38,127 nt of DNA, from positions 1 to 38,127 of IMG/VR virus record IMGVR_UViG_3300011113_000088, one strand, 5' to 3'. This document shows, one piece after another, positions 26,928 through 36,216 of the stretch. Position numbers and translations under genes: made by a program. The DNA is from a virus. The notes under the pieces are model-generated. The model saw only the letters and a program-made list of their open reading frames with translations. It was not told where the DNA came from and did no database searches. Position 1 is the stretch's first letter, and each line of letters opens with the position of its first letter.

Positions 26928-29063
26928 TTATTTACCTAGTTCTTGGGATACTGCCGGAACAGTGAAGGATTGAATAAAAGCTGCTTTAGTCGGTTCATCC
27001 ATATATTTCATCATTGAGCTTGTAAGTTCTCCAATACGTCCTTTAGGTACACCGACAGTCATAAACTGAGCAAATGCTGCAGGATTTAACATCATTTCAG
27101 CCATCTTATTATTAAACTCTTTCTGATTACCTTGTTGAAGGTATCTAACTAAGCTTTTAAGAATAGTCACAGTACGTAGCATTACATCAGGTGTCTCAGC
27201 AGCTACATTAGGCAGTCCGGGTTCAAGTTTGGATACTTTAGAAGCTAGCTCATCTGCCTTAGACTTACGCATTAGATCAGCCAAAACATTATTAACAGTC
27301 CCTACTTCCTTATCAGTTAAAACTTGTGAAAGCTTCTCATAACGAGGAATACCTGTAGACTTTTTAATAGTATTAGCAGCATTCTCTACAGCTGTTGCAA
27401 ACACTCCTGCACGTTCCTTATCTAGTCCTGTTTGAAGTTTATTAACTAAGAAGTCGCCAATCTCCATGCGATTAAGTTTGTTACTATAATTTGAATAATT
27501 ATCCAAATACTTAGTCCACAATCCATCAGAAGACTTATTCAAAGCTGAATCAATAAAGCTCTTAACATTACCAGCAGCTTTCGCAGCTTGCTCAGGAATA
27601 CCCCCTGAAGCATATCTCTCAGACTGCCCTAGATAAGTGGCAATATCTTGATTTAGTGTCTTACGCACATTCTCGTACAAGTCTCGGCTGTTAATGATTC
27701 CATTTTCATCAGCTTTAGACAATATCTTATCTTTAACACCTTGTAGAACAAGTTTGCTTTGATCTGATGTTGTTCCTTTGATAGCTGAATCAATAGAAGC
27801 CGTGATGTCTGAGGCACGTAGAGGAAAGAAACCATTTTGCTCAAGACTACCCAGTTGAAACTGTTTTAACTGAGCCTCCTTACGCAGATTACTTGCAAGC
27901 CCTTTATAAGCACCTGATCGTTGAGCTGCTTCAGCTGCAATATCCCCTGCTGTCAACCATCCGGGCTTGCCAACCTTTGCTGTTGCTTGTTGAGTAGCCG
28001 CAGCCATTCCTGTCATACCCGCTGTTTGCTCAGCAGCCGCTACACTGTTAAACTTATCTGCAATATCTTTTTCAAGTTTAGTAAAGACAGGTCCAGCTAT
28101 ATTAGCCTGATCCAAAGCAGTCTCACGCATACCACCTGTTACAGTGTTACGCTCAGCTGTAATAGCAGCTCTCTCAGCCTCAGTACCTGCAATACCTTGC
28201 AAGGCACGTACACGAGCAGCTTGTTGTTCAGCTGTTCTCTCAGCAAACTTACCTGCAACTCCTGATTGTTTAGCTAATTTAGTTTGAGCAGCTACTAATT
28301 CAGCAGCTGACGGAACATTAGCTAAGGCCTCAGCAACTGTAGGACGAGATCCTGTTACAAGTTCCTTAGCGTCTTGCAAAGCTTTAATAACAGCATCTCT
28401 CTCAGGACCAGCAAGTTCATCGACATACTTGACCATAGCTGCTTGGCGGCCTGATGGAGTAAGATTCTTAACAAGACCTACTACTTTACCTAGCGCATTA
28501 ACCGTACCCTCAGCAACTGGCCCAAGGACAGCACCTGTACCAACTTGGAGAGCTTTTGTTGATGCAAAGTCTTCAGGTGTTGAAACTGGCTGCATAGCAC
28601 CCATAGTAGCACCAGTCGCTACTGATCGTACCACAGGATTAGCAATAGGTATTGGAAGTAAGTTAGCAGGATTAATAATGTTACCAGCTAAACGGCCTAA
28701 GTCAAACCCAGTCTCACCAGCTGCTTTACGTTGAGTTTCATATTGTTGCTCACGCTGAGGAACTACACGCTCAGAGAATGCCCTAGCTTCTTTAGGAAAG
28801 AAACCTATAGCTTCCATTCCTTTAGCCATTAACTGTGCAGAACCATACAAAGGGTCTGTAAGACCTTGCATGAATCCACTAGGTGCTTCAGGTTTAGGTG
28901 CTGCAGGTGCTTTATAACGTGCTGCTAATCTGGCTGTTTCATCAGCACTTGTATCTACTTTAGGTGACTTACCTAAGAAACCTTCAATTTTAGCAATGGC
29001 TTCCTCGTTAGACAAACCTGAAGGTAGATCATAATGTTTACCTTCATATTGATATACTGGCAT
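26928..29063 (-). CDS. Large internal virion/ejection protein candidate (711 aa)
   Basis: This is a 711-residue helical protein. The N-terminus (YQYEGKHYDLPSGLSNEEAI) resembles a small domain in other podophage ejection proteins. The bulk is Ala/Glu/Gln-rich with long amphipathic helices (residues 100-650), and no lytic transglycosylase motif is visible. It lies in the usual place for T7 gp15/gp16-like ejection proteins, after the nozzle and before lysis genes. An N-terminal Pro/Ala linker is at about 50-60. It would leave the head and form a conduit for DNA. Confidence 0.7.
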   Translation of the reverse strand: MPVYQYEGKHYDLPSGLSNEEAIAKIEGFLGKSPKVDTSADETARLAARYKAPAAPKPEAPSGFMQGLTDPLYGSAQLMAKGMEAIGFFPKEARAFSERVVPQREQQYETQRKAAGETGFDLGRLAGNIINPANLLPIPIANPVVRSVATGATMGAMQPVSTPEDFASTKALQVGTGAVLGPVAEGTVNALGKVVGLVKNLTPSGRQAAMVKYVDELAGPERDAVIKALQDAKELVTGSRPTVAEALANVPSAAELVAAQTKLAKQSGVAGKFAERTAEQQAARVRALQGIAGTEAERAAITAERNTVTGGMRETALDQANIAGPVFTKLEKDIADKFNSVAAAEQTAGMTGMAAATQQATAKVGKPGWLTAGDIAAEAAQRSGAYKGLASNLRKEAQLKQFQLGSLEQNGFFPLRASDITASIDSAIKGTTSDQSKLVLQGVKDKILSKADENGIINSRDLYENVRKTLNQDIATYLGQSERYASGGIPEQAAKAAGNVKSFIDSALNKSSDGLWTKYLDNYSNYSNKLNRMEIGDFLVNKLQTGLDKERAGVFATAVENAANTIKKSTGIPRYEKLSQVLTDKEVGTVNNVLADLMRKSKADELASKVSKLEPGLPNVAAETPDVMLRTVTILKSLVRYLQQGNQKEFNNKMAEMMLNPAAFAQFMTVGVPKGRIGELTSSMMKYMDEPTKAAFIQSFTVPAVSQELGK

Positions 29064-29075
29064 AGTCTTCCTTAT

Positions 29076-30293
29076 TTATTTTAAAACGATAGGATCGTCT
29101 TTAGTGCCTTTTCCTTTAGGCTTTATATTAGATATGCTAGGTTTTTGTCGCTCTTCAGCAATAAAGTCTAGATTATCTTTATCAGCTATACGTTGTGTAT
29201 CTAAAATCTCTTTAAAACCTTGTAAGGATGCTTTTACAGCTTCTGTGTCATTACGGGCTAAAGCTGACAATACTTGTTCACCCGCACGTTTAGCATCGCC
29301 CTCAGTCTGTGTACCCTTAGCTTTCAATAACAAAGCATTAACTGCATTCTTTGCCCATTGTTCAAAGGCTACTTTATTTGTTGCAGCATCTTTAGCTTTA
29401 CCTGAACCAATTAACACAGTTTCTTTAAGATTATTCAACATACCAAAATTAAGTTTACCATCATCAATTTTTGTAAGGAAATCATCAATTTTATTAATGT
29501 TGTAGTCGTAATCAGCAACACGGGATTTAGCTTCAGTGATCATCTTAATATCGCCCGTTGAGAGAGGTTTAATCTCAGCAGCTTTATTTTGCTTACTTGC
29601 GGCAACCATAGATGCTAAAAAGGACTTAAGATCTCTATCCTTTTGAGCTTCACGTTCTTTAGATTCAATCTGCTCACGTTTAGTTGCTGCTGCAAGATCT
29701 GCTTGATATTTAGCCTGAGCTTTTCTTTCCATTGTTGACAGAACTGTTTTAGGATCTCCATACTTACGAAGAATTTTAGTCATGTCTTCTTCAGTAGCAT
29801 CTTCAGGAAGTTTCTCAAATTCAGAAGCCAGCTTTCCTTCACGATCTGCTTGAAGCTTTTCTTGTTGAGCTAGAGCAGCAGTTCGTTCAGTTTGTGTCTT
29901 AAATAGTTCAGTCTGTGTTTTTTGAGCTGTAGTCTTAGCTATCTGTTCTTCCATAGCTTGAGCTTGTTGTGAAACTCTTAAGCCCAACTCAGGATCTGTA
30001 CCTTGAAGAGCTTGAGCCAGTTGTTTCAAACCTTCAGGAGTTGTAGTATCGAACTGAGAAGCCATCTGACGGAGCATGGTAGCTCTCTTGATAGCTGGAT
30101 CTTGTACATCCACACCCATAGCACCTGCTAAGCCACGACCCAGATTAGAGGTGTTCTTAAAGATGTTATAGGATGTCTGTTGTTGAGGGGACATGGTAGC
30201 AAACTGAGCAGCTCTTTGCTCAGTTAGTTGTCGTTGCATTTCCTCAGGAGTACCCATGCCTCCGAATAAACCCATTTGTGGTGCTGTTGCCAT
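29076..30293 (-). CDS. Internal virion/ejection protein candidate (405 aa)
   Basis: This 405-residue protein has a Met/Gln-rich start (MATAPQMGLFGGMGTPEEMQ) and a Gln-rich helical middle. An extended coiled coil (residues 120-230) is rich in Lys, Glu and Gln, and the C-terminus is a conserved-looking GTKDDPIVLK. I take the second of two ATG codons (30291-30293) because AAGGAG lies five bases before it; the first is only two bases from it. The protein is a candidate ejection protein by position and composition. Confidence 0.68.
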   Translation of the reverse strand: MATAPQMGLFGGMGTPEEMQRQLTEQRAAQFATMSPQQQTSYNIFKNTSNLGRGLAGAMGVDVQDPAIKRATMLRQMASQFDTTTPEGLKQLAQALQGTDPELGLRVSQQAQAMEEQIAKTTAQKTQTELFKTQTERTAALAQQEKLQADREGKLASEFEKLPEDATEEDMTKILRKYGDPKTVLSTMERKAQAKYQADLAAATKREQIESKEREAQKDRDLKSFLASMVAASKQNKAAEIKPLSTGDIKMITEAKSRVADYDYNINKIDDFLTKIDDGKLNFGMLNNLKETVLIGSGKAKDAATNKVAFEQWAKNAVNALLLKAKGTQTEGDAKRAGEQVLSALARNDTEAVKASLQGFKEILDTQRIADKDNLDFIAEERQKPSISNIKPKGKGTKDDPIVLK

Positions 30294-30302
30294 CATGTCT
30301 CC

Positions 30303-31298
30303 TTAAGGCTTATATCCGATTGATTGAAAGTATGGATTGATAGCTGTGTTAGCGTTAGAACTTCTTCCAGTTAGACCACCAATCAACTGACTAATAGGAT
30401 CTGTCAAACCACCTACGATAGCGTTGTTACGTTGAAGTTGCAACTGTGCAGCCTGTTGTGCAGCTGCATTCTGAATGTTAGCTGCATTGGTAGAACCAGC
30501 TGTAATAGATGAACCTAGAGCTGATCCTTGAGTCAAAGCATTCAAGCCTTGATTCTCAATGTTACCAGCACCTGCCATGTAGTTAGTGTAAGGATTCAAA
30601 GCTGCAGTCTGTAGACCATAGCCTGTATTCTGTAAGCCTAAGCCACCTGTCATCAAACCTTGACCGAACTGTACTTGTTGTTGTCCAGCCTGTTGAGCCT
30701 GTCCAGCCAACTGAGCATCCTGCTGAGCCATAGCGTTGTAGTACGCAGCCATCTGAGGATTAGTAGCTTGCAAGCCTTGACCGCCAGCTGTGTAACCTGC
30801 TGTAGTGCCTCCAGTAGCCAGACCAAGCCTACCTTGTTGTTGCTGTTGGTTAGTCAACTGAGCTAATTGCTGTTCACGACCCGGTGCAAGTAATTGCTGT
30901 TGTTGAGACATGAACCTTTGAGCTGCAGCCTGAGGTGTCTCAGCTACATACTGCTGACCTAAATTAAATAGGCCTTGACCAGCTTGAGTGATACCAGCTT
31001 GTTGAGCTTGAGCTTGCTGAGCTTGACTTAGACCAGTACCTGCCAAGCCCATCAAACCTTCACGCATTGCTGCAACATCAGGAGCTACTTGGTAGCCAGC
31101 ACCTGTTAGTTGACCTGTTGCAGGATCATACTGGAAGCCTGACTTACCGAACCTAGTAGTGATACCTACAGGACGGAACTGTGCAGCTTGAGCAGCCTGT
31201 GCAGCAGCGTTAGTGGTAGCATCTGCAGCCCTGTTAGAGGCGTATACGCTACCTGCAGTGCCCAACAAAGGGCCAATTAAATCTGTCCAATCAGCCAT
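30303..31298 (-). CDS. Ala/Gln/Gly-rich ejection or internal protein (331 aa)
   Basis: This is a 331-residue low-complexity protein with many Gln-rich stretches (QAQQAQAQQAG, QQQQQGRLG) and a possible amphipathic N-terminus (DLIGPLLGTAGSVYASNRAA). Composition and place match the small ejection proteins (T7 gp14-like) of podophages, which are helical and enter the host envelope. A conserved NPYTNYMAG and a C-terminus NPYFQSIGYKP are present. Function is inferred. Confidence 0.65.
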   Translation of the reverse strand: MADWTDLIGPLLGTAGSVYASNRAADATTNAAAQAAQAAQFRPVGITTRFGKSGFQYDPATGQLTGAGYQVAPDVAAMREGLMGLAGTGLSQAQQAQAQQAGITQAGQGLFNLGQQYVAETPQAAAQRFMSQQQQLLAPGREQQLAQLTNQQQQQGRLGLATGGTTAGYTAGGQGLQATNPQMAAYYNAMAQQDAQLAGQAQQAGQQQVQFGQGLMTGGLGLQNTGYGLQTAALNPYTNYMAGAGNIENQGLNALTQGSALGSSITAGSTNAANIQNAAAQQAAQLQLQRNNAIVGGLTDPISQLIGGLTGRSSNANTAINPYFQSIGYKP

Positions 31299-31299
31299 T

Positions 31300-31530
31300 T
31301 TAGTATGAACCTCCGCTAAGTATGCCTGTAAATGAACCTGTCATAGTGATGTCCACCGCTGTCAGAGTTCCCGTGAATGAGGGGTTAGCCTTATCAGCCT
31401 TTGAGTTAACTGCTGATTGAATAGCACTAAACTCACTGTCAATTTCAGTACCTTTAACGAGCTTTGAAGGGTTCCCCGTTGATAGGGAGTCCTTCACAGC
31501 AAAGTCGGTAGCCTTGGTATAATTGCTCAA
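31300..31530 (-). CDS. Small fibre-associated phage protein (76 aa)
   Basis: This 76-residue protein starts MSNYTKATDFAVKDSLSTGN, then KLVKGTEIDSEFSAIQSAVN, and ends in a beta-like Gly/Thr/Ser repeat. I recognise this YTK.T.F..KD.L..G.P.K...GTEI..EF pattern from many T7-like and other podophages as the N-terminal part of tail-fibre-like proteins. Here it is a stand-alone protein and may be a small virion component or an assembly adaptor for the fibres. Confidence 0.7.
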   Translation of the reverse strand: MSNYTKATDFAVKDSLSTGNPSKLVKGTEIDSEFSAIQSAVNSKADKANPSFTGTLTAVDITMTGSFTGILSGGSY

Positions 31531-31543
31531 GTTAATCTCCTAA

Positions 31544-33085
31544 TTAGCGTGTACGCCCTGCTTTAACGTAACAGTCAAGCTTTTGCAGGGATATTTCAAA
31601 GTTATTAATATCTGTCTCAAGTCCAAGCTGTACGACATTGCCTGAACCACTTGCGTGAATCTTCTGATTATCAAATACGATACCAGCTGTGTATTGCCCA
31701 ATGTTGTACTCAGCTACTCCATATTCAGCTACTGAAACATTACCAAGTTCAACAACCCTTGATACATAACTAGGACTGAAATCGAAGCCATACTTAACAA
31801 TTACATCAGCTCCATTACCACCCACAAATGTCATGTTAATCTTTTTAAGGATCTTTAATGCTGTAGGAGAACCAAAGTCAAAGTAATTAGTGTAATATTT
31901 TAACTTATAAGTACTGGTATTGTCAAGTGAATTCTGATATTTTCCAATATAACTTTCTTGTCCTACCAATAAATCCTTATTGCGGGTATAGAAGAAAGCT
32001 GTAGGAGTGATATTATCCCAAGTGGTAGTCTTGGCTGCACCGTTGGGAAGTTGCCCTCTCATATCAAAACAGTAGACTGTATTAGCTGTGGGCAGGGACA
32101 ACAGATAAAAGGCATCCTTATCTGAGTATACTGACCTAATATCAGCTGCAGCCTCAGAGTTTAAATCATCTACTAAGCTATCCTTGACATTCAAGCTAAT
32201 CTCTCTCATAGGAGCTGACTTCTCTTGAATGGTCCTCATTAAGGATCTAACCCCAGTATCTGACAGGAAGACAATATCACTACCAGTCTTAGCTACTGAG
32301 TCCCTAGCAAAGCAACCCACACCTGTGATTGTGTCTGATAATGTAATATTATTAGGGTCTGTAGCATTAGCGTATACCAATATCTGTCTACGACCAAAGA
32401 TAATCAAGAAGTTATTATGTGCAGCTAGTGCGATAATCTCATCTGAGCCAGCGGGCCACACTTGAGATACATCTAAAGTACCTGAAGTACCTGTATTCAA
32501 GACATGACCTGATAACAGATCTGAGAACTGTACTGTACTCTTGTTTGAACTATTATTGGCACTCCATGTACGACCGTAGGCACTGATCACACAGTTGTTA
32601 GACTGTACAGTTCCTAAGTAGCCAGTCTTCTCAGAGATACGTTTATAGGTTGTTGTACTGACCGCAGGATCGAACACTAGAGGTGTATGTCCAGCCTGAT
32701 AAAGGTATAGGCATCCATTCAACGGAGCCATCTGCCAGTTATCATCTGTGATTGTAGGAGCTGTCCCGCCACCTCCGTAGGTTAACTCAGATAGTGTCGT
32801 ACCTACAAGCTTAAATAGCTTACTGTGTCCAGCTGCTACAATGTAGGAGTTACCGCTGTTATCAATCAACTCAGCAATAGCTTTAACATTGAAACCTGTC
32901 AAAGCTGCTAAGGCTGAGTGAGCAGGACTCCATCCCTTACGAGCACCAATACGTCCGAACTTATCAATGACACAATTAGTAGCTACAGTGGCGTAACCAT
33001 TCTCAAGACTCACTGAAGAGTCCTGAAGGTTCAAACCCATGAAGCCCGGAGCTTGAATAGTTGTTGTTAGTAACTGCTCAGACAT
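31544..33085 (-). CDS. Tail nozzle/tube protein candidate (beta-propeller-like)
   Basis: This 513-residue protein is rich in beta strands. It contains GFMGLNLQDSSVSLENGYAT and RIGARKGWSPAHSALA at the N-terminus, then repeated strands (SGNSYIVAAGHSKLFKLVG, APLNGCLYLYQAGHT) consistent with a beta-propeller domain. Podophage nozzle and stabilisation proteins have this architecture, and the gene follows the tail adaptor. It would continue the DNA channel below the portal. The exact family is uncertain. Confidence 0.75.
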   Translation of the reverse strand: MSEQLLTTTIQAPGFMGLNLQDSSVSLENGYATVATNCVIDKFGRIGARKGWSPAHSALAALTGFNVKAIAELIDNSGNSYIVAAGHSKLFKLVGTTLSELTYGGGGTAPTITDDNWQMAPLNGCLYLYQAGHTPLVFDPAVSTTTYKRISEKTGYLGTVQSNNCVISAYGRTWSANNSSNKSTVQFSDLLSGHVLNTGTSGTLDVSQVWPAGSDEIIALAAHNNFLIIFGRRQILVYANATDPNNITLSDTITGVGCFARDSVAKTGSDIVFLSDTGVRSLMRTIQEKSAPMREISLNVKDSLVDDLNSEAAADIRSVYSDKDAFYLLSLPTANTVYCFDMRGQLPNGAAKTTTWDNITPTAFFYTRNKDLLVGQESYIGKYQNSLDNTSTYKLKYYTNYFDFGSPTALKILKKINMTFVGGNGADVIVKYGFDFSPSYVSRVVELGNVSVAEYGVAEYNIGQYTAGIVFDNQKIHASGSGNVVQLGLETDINNFEISLQKLDCYVKAGRTR

Positions 33086-33736
33086 TTATACAGCTTCCCA
33101 AGTCATCTCTTCATCGTAGTGATTACGCTCAATAGCCACAGCATCAGCGAGCGCCAGTCGATACATCTGGTAGGCCTCTGAGGATAGAACTCCTGAGTCT
33201 TCACCTCTCTCAGCAATAGCTTTAGAGTGAGCCAACATAGCTACAATGTGTGAAGGAACTAAGATACGGTCATTATCATTCACCAAGTCAGCCTGAGGAA
33301 TGATCAAGTTAAACCGAAGCTCATAAGCACCATCTGGAACTGGATACACATCTACTTGAGTATCACCATTAACATCCACACCGTTGAAGTTGAAGTATGT
33401 TGGTGATCCTTTTTGTTGATCAACAATAATGAATTGTCTATTCATCCATGCTGTTGTTCTGTAAAACATCTCCAACTCTTTAGTCTCGTTAAAGACATCA
33501 ATGGTACGGAAACGGGTACGAGAACCTACTAGAACATAGTTGAATACATCCGCTGTAGTGGTCGCTGTCAAAGTATCAGATAAGGCATTCCAGTCGTAGG
33601 CATCTTCTACCTCACGCTTGGCATCATTAACAAACACACCCAGCATGGCTGAGTAGTCTGTATCAGTTACCGATGAAACAGTAGGCTCACGCAAGCGTCT
33701 GAGCACATTGTTCACAACGTCTAAATACGTAGCCAT
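33086..33736 (-). CDS. Head-tail adaptor / tail tube protein (gp11-like)
   Basis: This is a 216-residue protein with the pattern of T7 gp11-like adaptors: a helical start (TYLDVVNNVLRRLREPTV), FVNDAKREVEDAYDWNAL, then a beta part (FRTIDVFNETKELEMFYRT) and a helical end (LALADAVAIERNHYDE). Adaptors connect portal and nozzle. It overlaps neither neighbour; the nozzle gene starts one base later. Identification rests on the wording and order. Confidence 0.8.
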   Translation of the reverse strand: MATYLDVVNNVLRRLREPTVSSVTDTDYSAMLGVFVNDAKREVEDAYDWNALSDTLTATTTADVFNYVLVGSRTRFRTIDVFNETKELEMFYRTTAWMNRQFIIVDQQKGSPTYFNFNGVDVNGDTQVDVYPVPDGAYELRFNLIIPQADLVNDNDRILVPSHIVAMLAHSKAIAERGEDSGVLSSEAYQMYRLALADAVAIERNHYDEEMTWEAV

Positions 33737-33747
33737 TTGTTATTCCT

Positions 33748-33936
33748 TTACTTATTCTTTTTAGATTTCTTCTTAGCTGCATCAGCCTCACTCAATGCGA
33801 TGGCGATGGCTTGCTTACGAGATTTAACTACTGGGCCACCCTTACCACTGTGTAGAGTACCTTCCTTGTACTCACCCATGACCTTCTTCATCTTGTTCTT
33901 AGCTGTACGCTGTCCTCTAAGGGGCATATTATTCAT
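33748..33936 (-). CDS. Small basic phage protein, DUF6496-like
   Basis: This 62-residue protein is very basic, with KNKMKKVMGEYKEGTLHSGK, VVKSRKQAIAIALSEADAAK and a KKKSKKNK end. The R(K)KQAIAIALSEA motif is typical of a small phage and bacterial family that I recognise as DUF6496. I chose ATG at 33936 because GGAGG lies eight bases upstream; a longer form from 33966 overlaps the upstream gene. Probably a DNA-associated or virion protein. Confidence 0.75.
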   Translation of the reverse strand: MNNMPLRGQRTAKNKMKKVMGEYKEGTLHSGKGGPVVKSRKQAIAIALSEADAAKKKSKKNK

Positions 33937-33940
33937 ATCA

Positions 33941-34174
33941 TCAACCTCCGTGTAGTTTATTATCAATAGCTAACCAAATAGCTCCGAAGAAAGCACCTAT
34001 AACGATGAGAGGCTTAACAGCTTTAGCAATCCACTCAAGTACTTGGAAGGCTCCTGAAGCTGCATTGAAAGCCTTCACAACCTCTTGAGTGTTTCTCTCT
34101 ATACTGTCTACCTTAGCCTCTACAGCCAGCAACCTCTCGTATATGTGCTCATGAGTAACTTCCTCAGTCTTCAT
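33941..34174 (-). CDS. Small membrane protein with N-terminal coiled coil
   Basis: This 77-residue protein has a charged N-terminal heptad region (EEVTHEHIYERLLAVEAKVD) and a hydrophobic C-terminal helix (PLIVIGAFFGAIWLAI). The topology is tail-anchored with one membrane segment. Such proteins occur near tail genes of podophages and are sometimes annotated as holins. A second holin is possible here, but it is away from the lysozyme. Confidence 0.6.
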   Translation of the reverse strand: MKTEEVTHEHIYERLLAVEAKVDSIERNTQEVVKAFNAASGAFQVLEWIAKAVKPLIVIGAFFGAIWLAIDNKLHGG

Positions 34175-34179
34175 AGCAC

Positions 34180-34485
34180 TTATTCAGCAGCTGACCAAGG
34201 TGTACCAGTAGCTTTTACAGGGTTCTTCAGCAAAGCAATCTGAGCCGCCAAAGAAGCCTCAGTAGCCTCTTTATCTACAGATTCCCAGACCCAATTAAGG
34301 ACTGTAGCTTCTGTAAGATTTGCATAGGGAATCGTAGGAGTACCTTCAGCCCATGAGACTGTAGCGTAGGCAGAGGCAGAGTGTTCTCCATCTACTGCTG
34401 TGCAAATCCAGTGGGCACAATCGACATAGCCTGTGGCGACTACGCTCTCAAGTGTTGGGGCTTTCCAAGTGTATGTAATAGTCAT
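34180..34485 (-). CDS. Small beta-rich fibre-associated protein (DUF7936-like)
   Basis: This 101-residue protein starts with TYTWKAPTLESVVATGYVDC, then Thr/Trp-rich strands, and has NLTEATVLNWVWESV near the end. I recall this ..LTEATV..W... pattern from a family (DUF7936) found beside tail-fibre genes. It may be a fibre chaperone or small tail component. A single Cys-x7-Cys pattern (CAHWICT) has no clear role. Function is inferred from position. Confidence 0.65.
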   Translation of the reverse strand: MTITYTWKAPTLESVVATGYVDCAHWICTAVDGEHSASAYATVSWAEGTPTIPYANLTEATVLNWVWESVDKEATEASLAAQIALLKNPVKATGTPWSAAE

Positions 34486-34502
34486 GATTTTCCTTTTGGG
34501 GG

Positions 34503-36215
34503 TTAAAGATTAGCGGCATCTAAACGAGCCTTGAGTTGATTGATGATTGCTTGTTGTTCTTGGATAGCTTTGACCAAACTGGGAATCAAGTTGGCATTGA
34601 TTGCTTTGTATGGTTCTTCACCTTCGGGTGCAGGGTCTTTCCATGTTTCAATCATGTCTGGCAATACTGTCTCAAATTCTTGAGCAATAAAGCCACGGGC
34701 ATTTTTAATATCAGCGCCCTTACCAACTTTCCAATCAAATTTGCGAGGCTTTAGAGCCATTACAGTTGCAAGACCTTCATCCAAATCACGAATGTTTTCT
34801 TTTAAACGCTGGTCTGAAATAGCTGTGATAGTTGTGCTTGTTGCATAAACAGTACCACCCCAACCAACATAGAAACGATAGTTAGCCGCACCAGTTGAAT
34901 ACATCCCGTAAGATTCTGATGTATTGGCTGAATCAGCAGATACGCAATATACTTTTCCTGCTGGTTGAATCTTAAAACCTGCTCCAGAACTCGGAGAAGA
35001 ACTCGTAGTACCCACTAGCAAATTACCAGATGAGTCTATACGGACACGTTCGGAGCCAACCGTGTTAAAGGTCAACACCTGTGCTGACTGCGGAGCGGAA
35101 ATAGTGGCAACGCCGCCGCTATCAACGCTGAATTCAAGGCGCTTATCTCCACCAGATCCAGTTTCTTGAATACGAATAAACGGTGACGTAGCTCGGACAT
35201 CTAAAGTTCTTGCTGGGGATGTAGCGCCAATCCCAAGCTGCCCACTAGCATCCAGAGTCATTGCCTGAGTAAAGGTAATGGCGTTTCCTGCTGTGCCTGA
35301 TGCGGCTGTGTAGAACTGATGCTGACCGCTTACTTGGCTATAGTTTGATGCAAAGCCTGTATTGAGATACTTCCAATCACCCGCTGAATTTACAAAACCA
35401 TTTGCTGCAATCCTTGCTCTGAAATCCGTTCCTGAATCAAAAGCCATTGCTGGCCCAATTTGCATAACCTTGTAGCCACCGCCAGTAAACCAAGCACTAG
35501 GAGTAACTCCTAATCCAAGGTTGCCAGAGGCGTCGAGGGTTGCTTGAAGCGTACTATTTGTGTATAGACGAAGGACTGCCGCGCCAGTTGTACCCAATCC
35601 CATTGGCGTTGTGCTTGTTGAATAAATTTCCGCCTGACCGCCAGCAAATGCAGTTCCTACACCAAACACTAAACCAGTTGAACCGCCTAGTCTTGCTTGA
35701 CCATTTACATCCAACTTATAAGAAGGTGAACTTGTACCAATACCTAGACCTGTAGAGGTTAGGCGCATTTGTTCGGAAGGAGACCCAATGCCGCCTGTTT
35801 CCCAAATGTGCTGTGTGCCAGCGTTCCAGCCCATCGATGTAGATCCGCCGATTCGGGCATACGATGCCGCAGTCGTGTCCAAAGATAGATTGCCGCCCGT
35901 GTAGGAAGTTTTGAATGTGCTGGAAGTTGTCAGGTTGGAGACAACCAAATTGCTCCCATCAAAAGTAAGCGCAGAGCCACTTGTAATGACTTTAGACGCA
36001 TTCAAGAATGCTAAGCCGTTTGCAGTGCCATTAGGCATTGTTAGGCTAGAGGGGTTAGTACCCAGCTCTACGACACTACCTCCAGAGGTCTTGCTAAAGA
36101 GTCTCTTATCGGTTGCGTTAACTGCAAGCTCAGCACCACCTGCATTGTTAGTTAAGTCAGCTGCAAGAGGGACAGCACTTGCTGTATCGCTCTTCTTAGT
36201 AAGGATAATAGGCAT
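34503..36215 (-). CDS. Tail fibre/spike with S74 autoprocessing chaperone
   Basis: This 570-residue receptor-binding protein has an N-terminal attachment region (PIILTKKSDTASAVPLAADL). The central part has repeated beta motifs (LDASGNLGLGVTPS, LDASGQLGIGATSPAR, SSGNLLVGTTSSS) that suggest a trimeric beta-structure. The C-terminal intramolecular chaperone of the peptidase S74 type begins at about Ser467 with SDQRLKENIRDLDEG. S74 domains cleave themselves off just before the conserved Ser after trimer folding. The chaperone includes RKFDWK and GFIAQEFE. It overlaps its neighbour's ribosome site. Confidence 0.92.
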   Translation of the reverse strand: MPIILTKKSDTASAVPLAADLTNNAGGAELAVNATDKRLFSKTSGGSVVELGTNPSSLTMPNGTANGLAFLNASKVITSGSALTFDGSNLVVSNLTTSSTFKTSYTGGNLSLDTTAASYARIGGSTSMGWNAGTQHIWETGGIGSPSEQMRLTSTGLGIGTSSPSYKLDVNGQARLGGSTGLVFGVGTAFAGGQAEIYSTSTTPMGLGTTGAAVLRLYTNSTLQATLDASGNLGLGVTPSAWFTGGGYKVMQIGPAMAFDSGTDFRARIAANGFVNSAGDWKYLNTGFASNYSQVSGQHQFYTAASGTAGNAITFTQAMTLDASGQLGIGATSPARTLDVRATSPFIRIQETGSGGDKRLEFSVDSGGVATISAPQSAQVLTFNTVGSERVRIDSSGNLLVGTTSSSPSSGAGFKIQPAGKVYCVSADSANTSESYGMYSTGAANYRFYVGWGGTVYATSTTITAISDQRLKENIRDLDEGLATVMALKPRKFDWKVGKGADIKNARGFIAQEFETVLPDMIETWKDPAPEGEEPYKAINANLIPSLVKAIQEQQAIINQLKARLDAANL

Positions 36216-36216
36216 T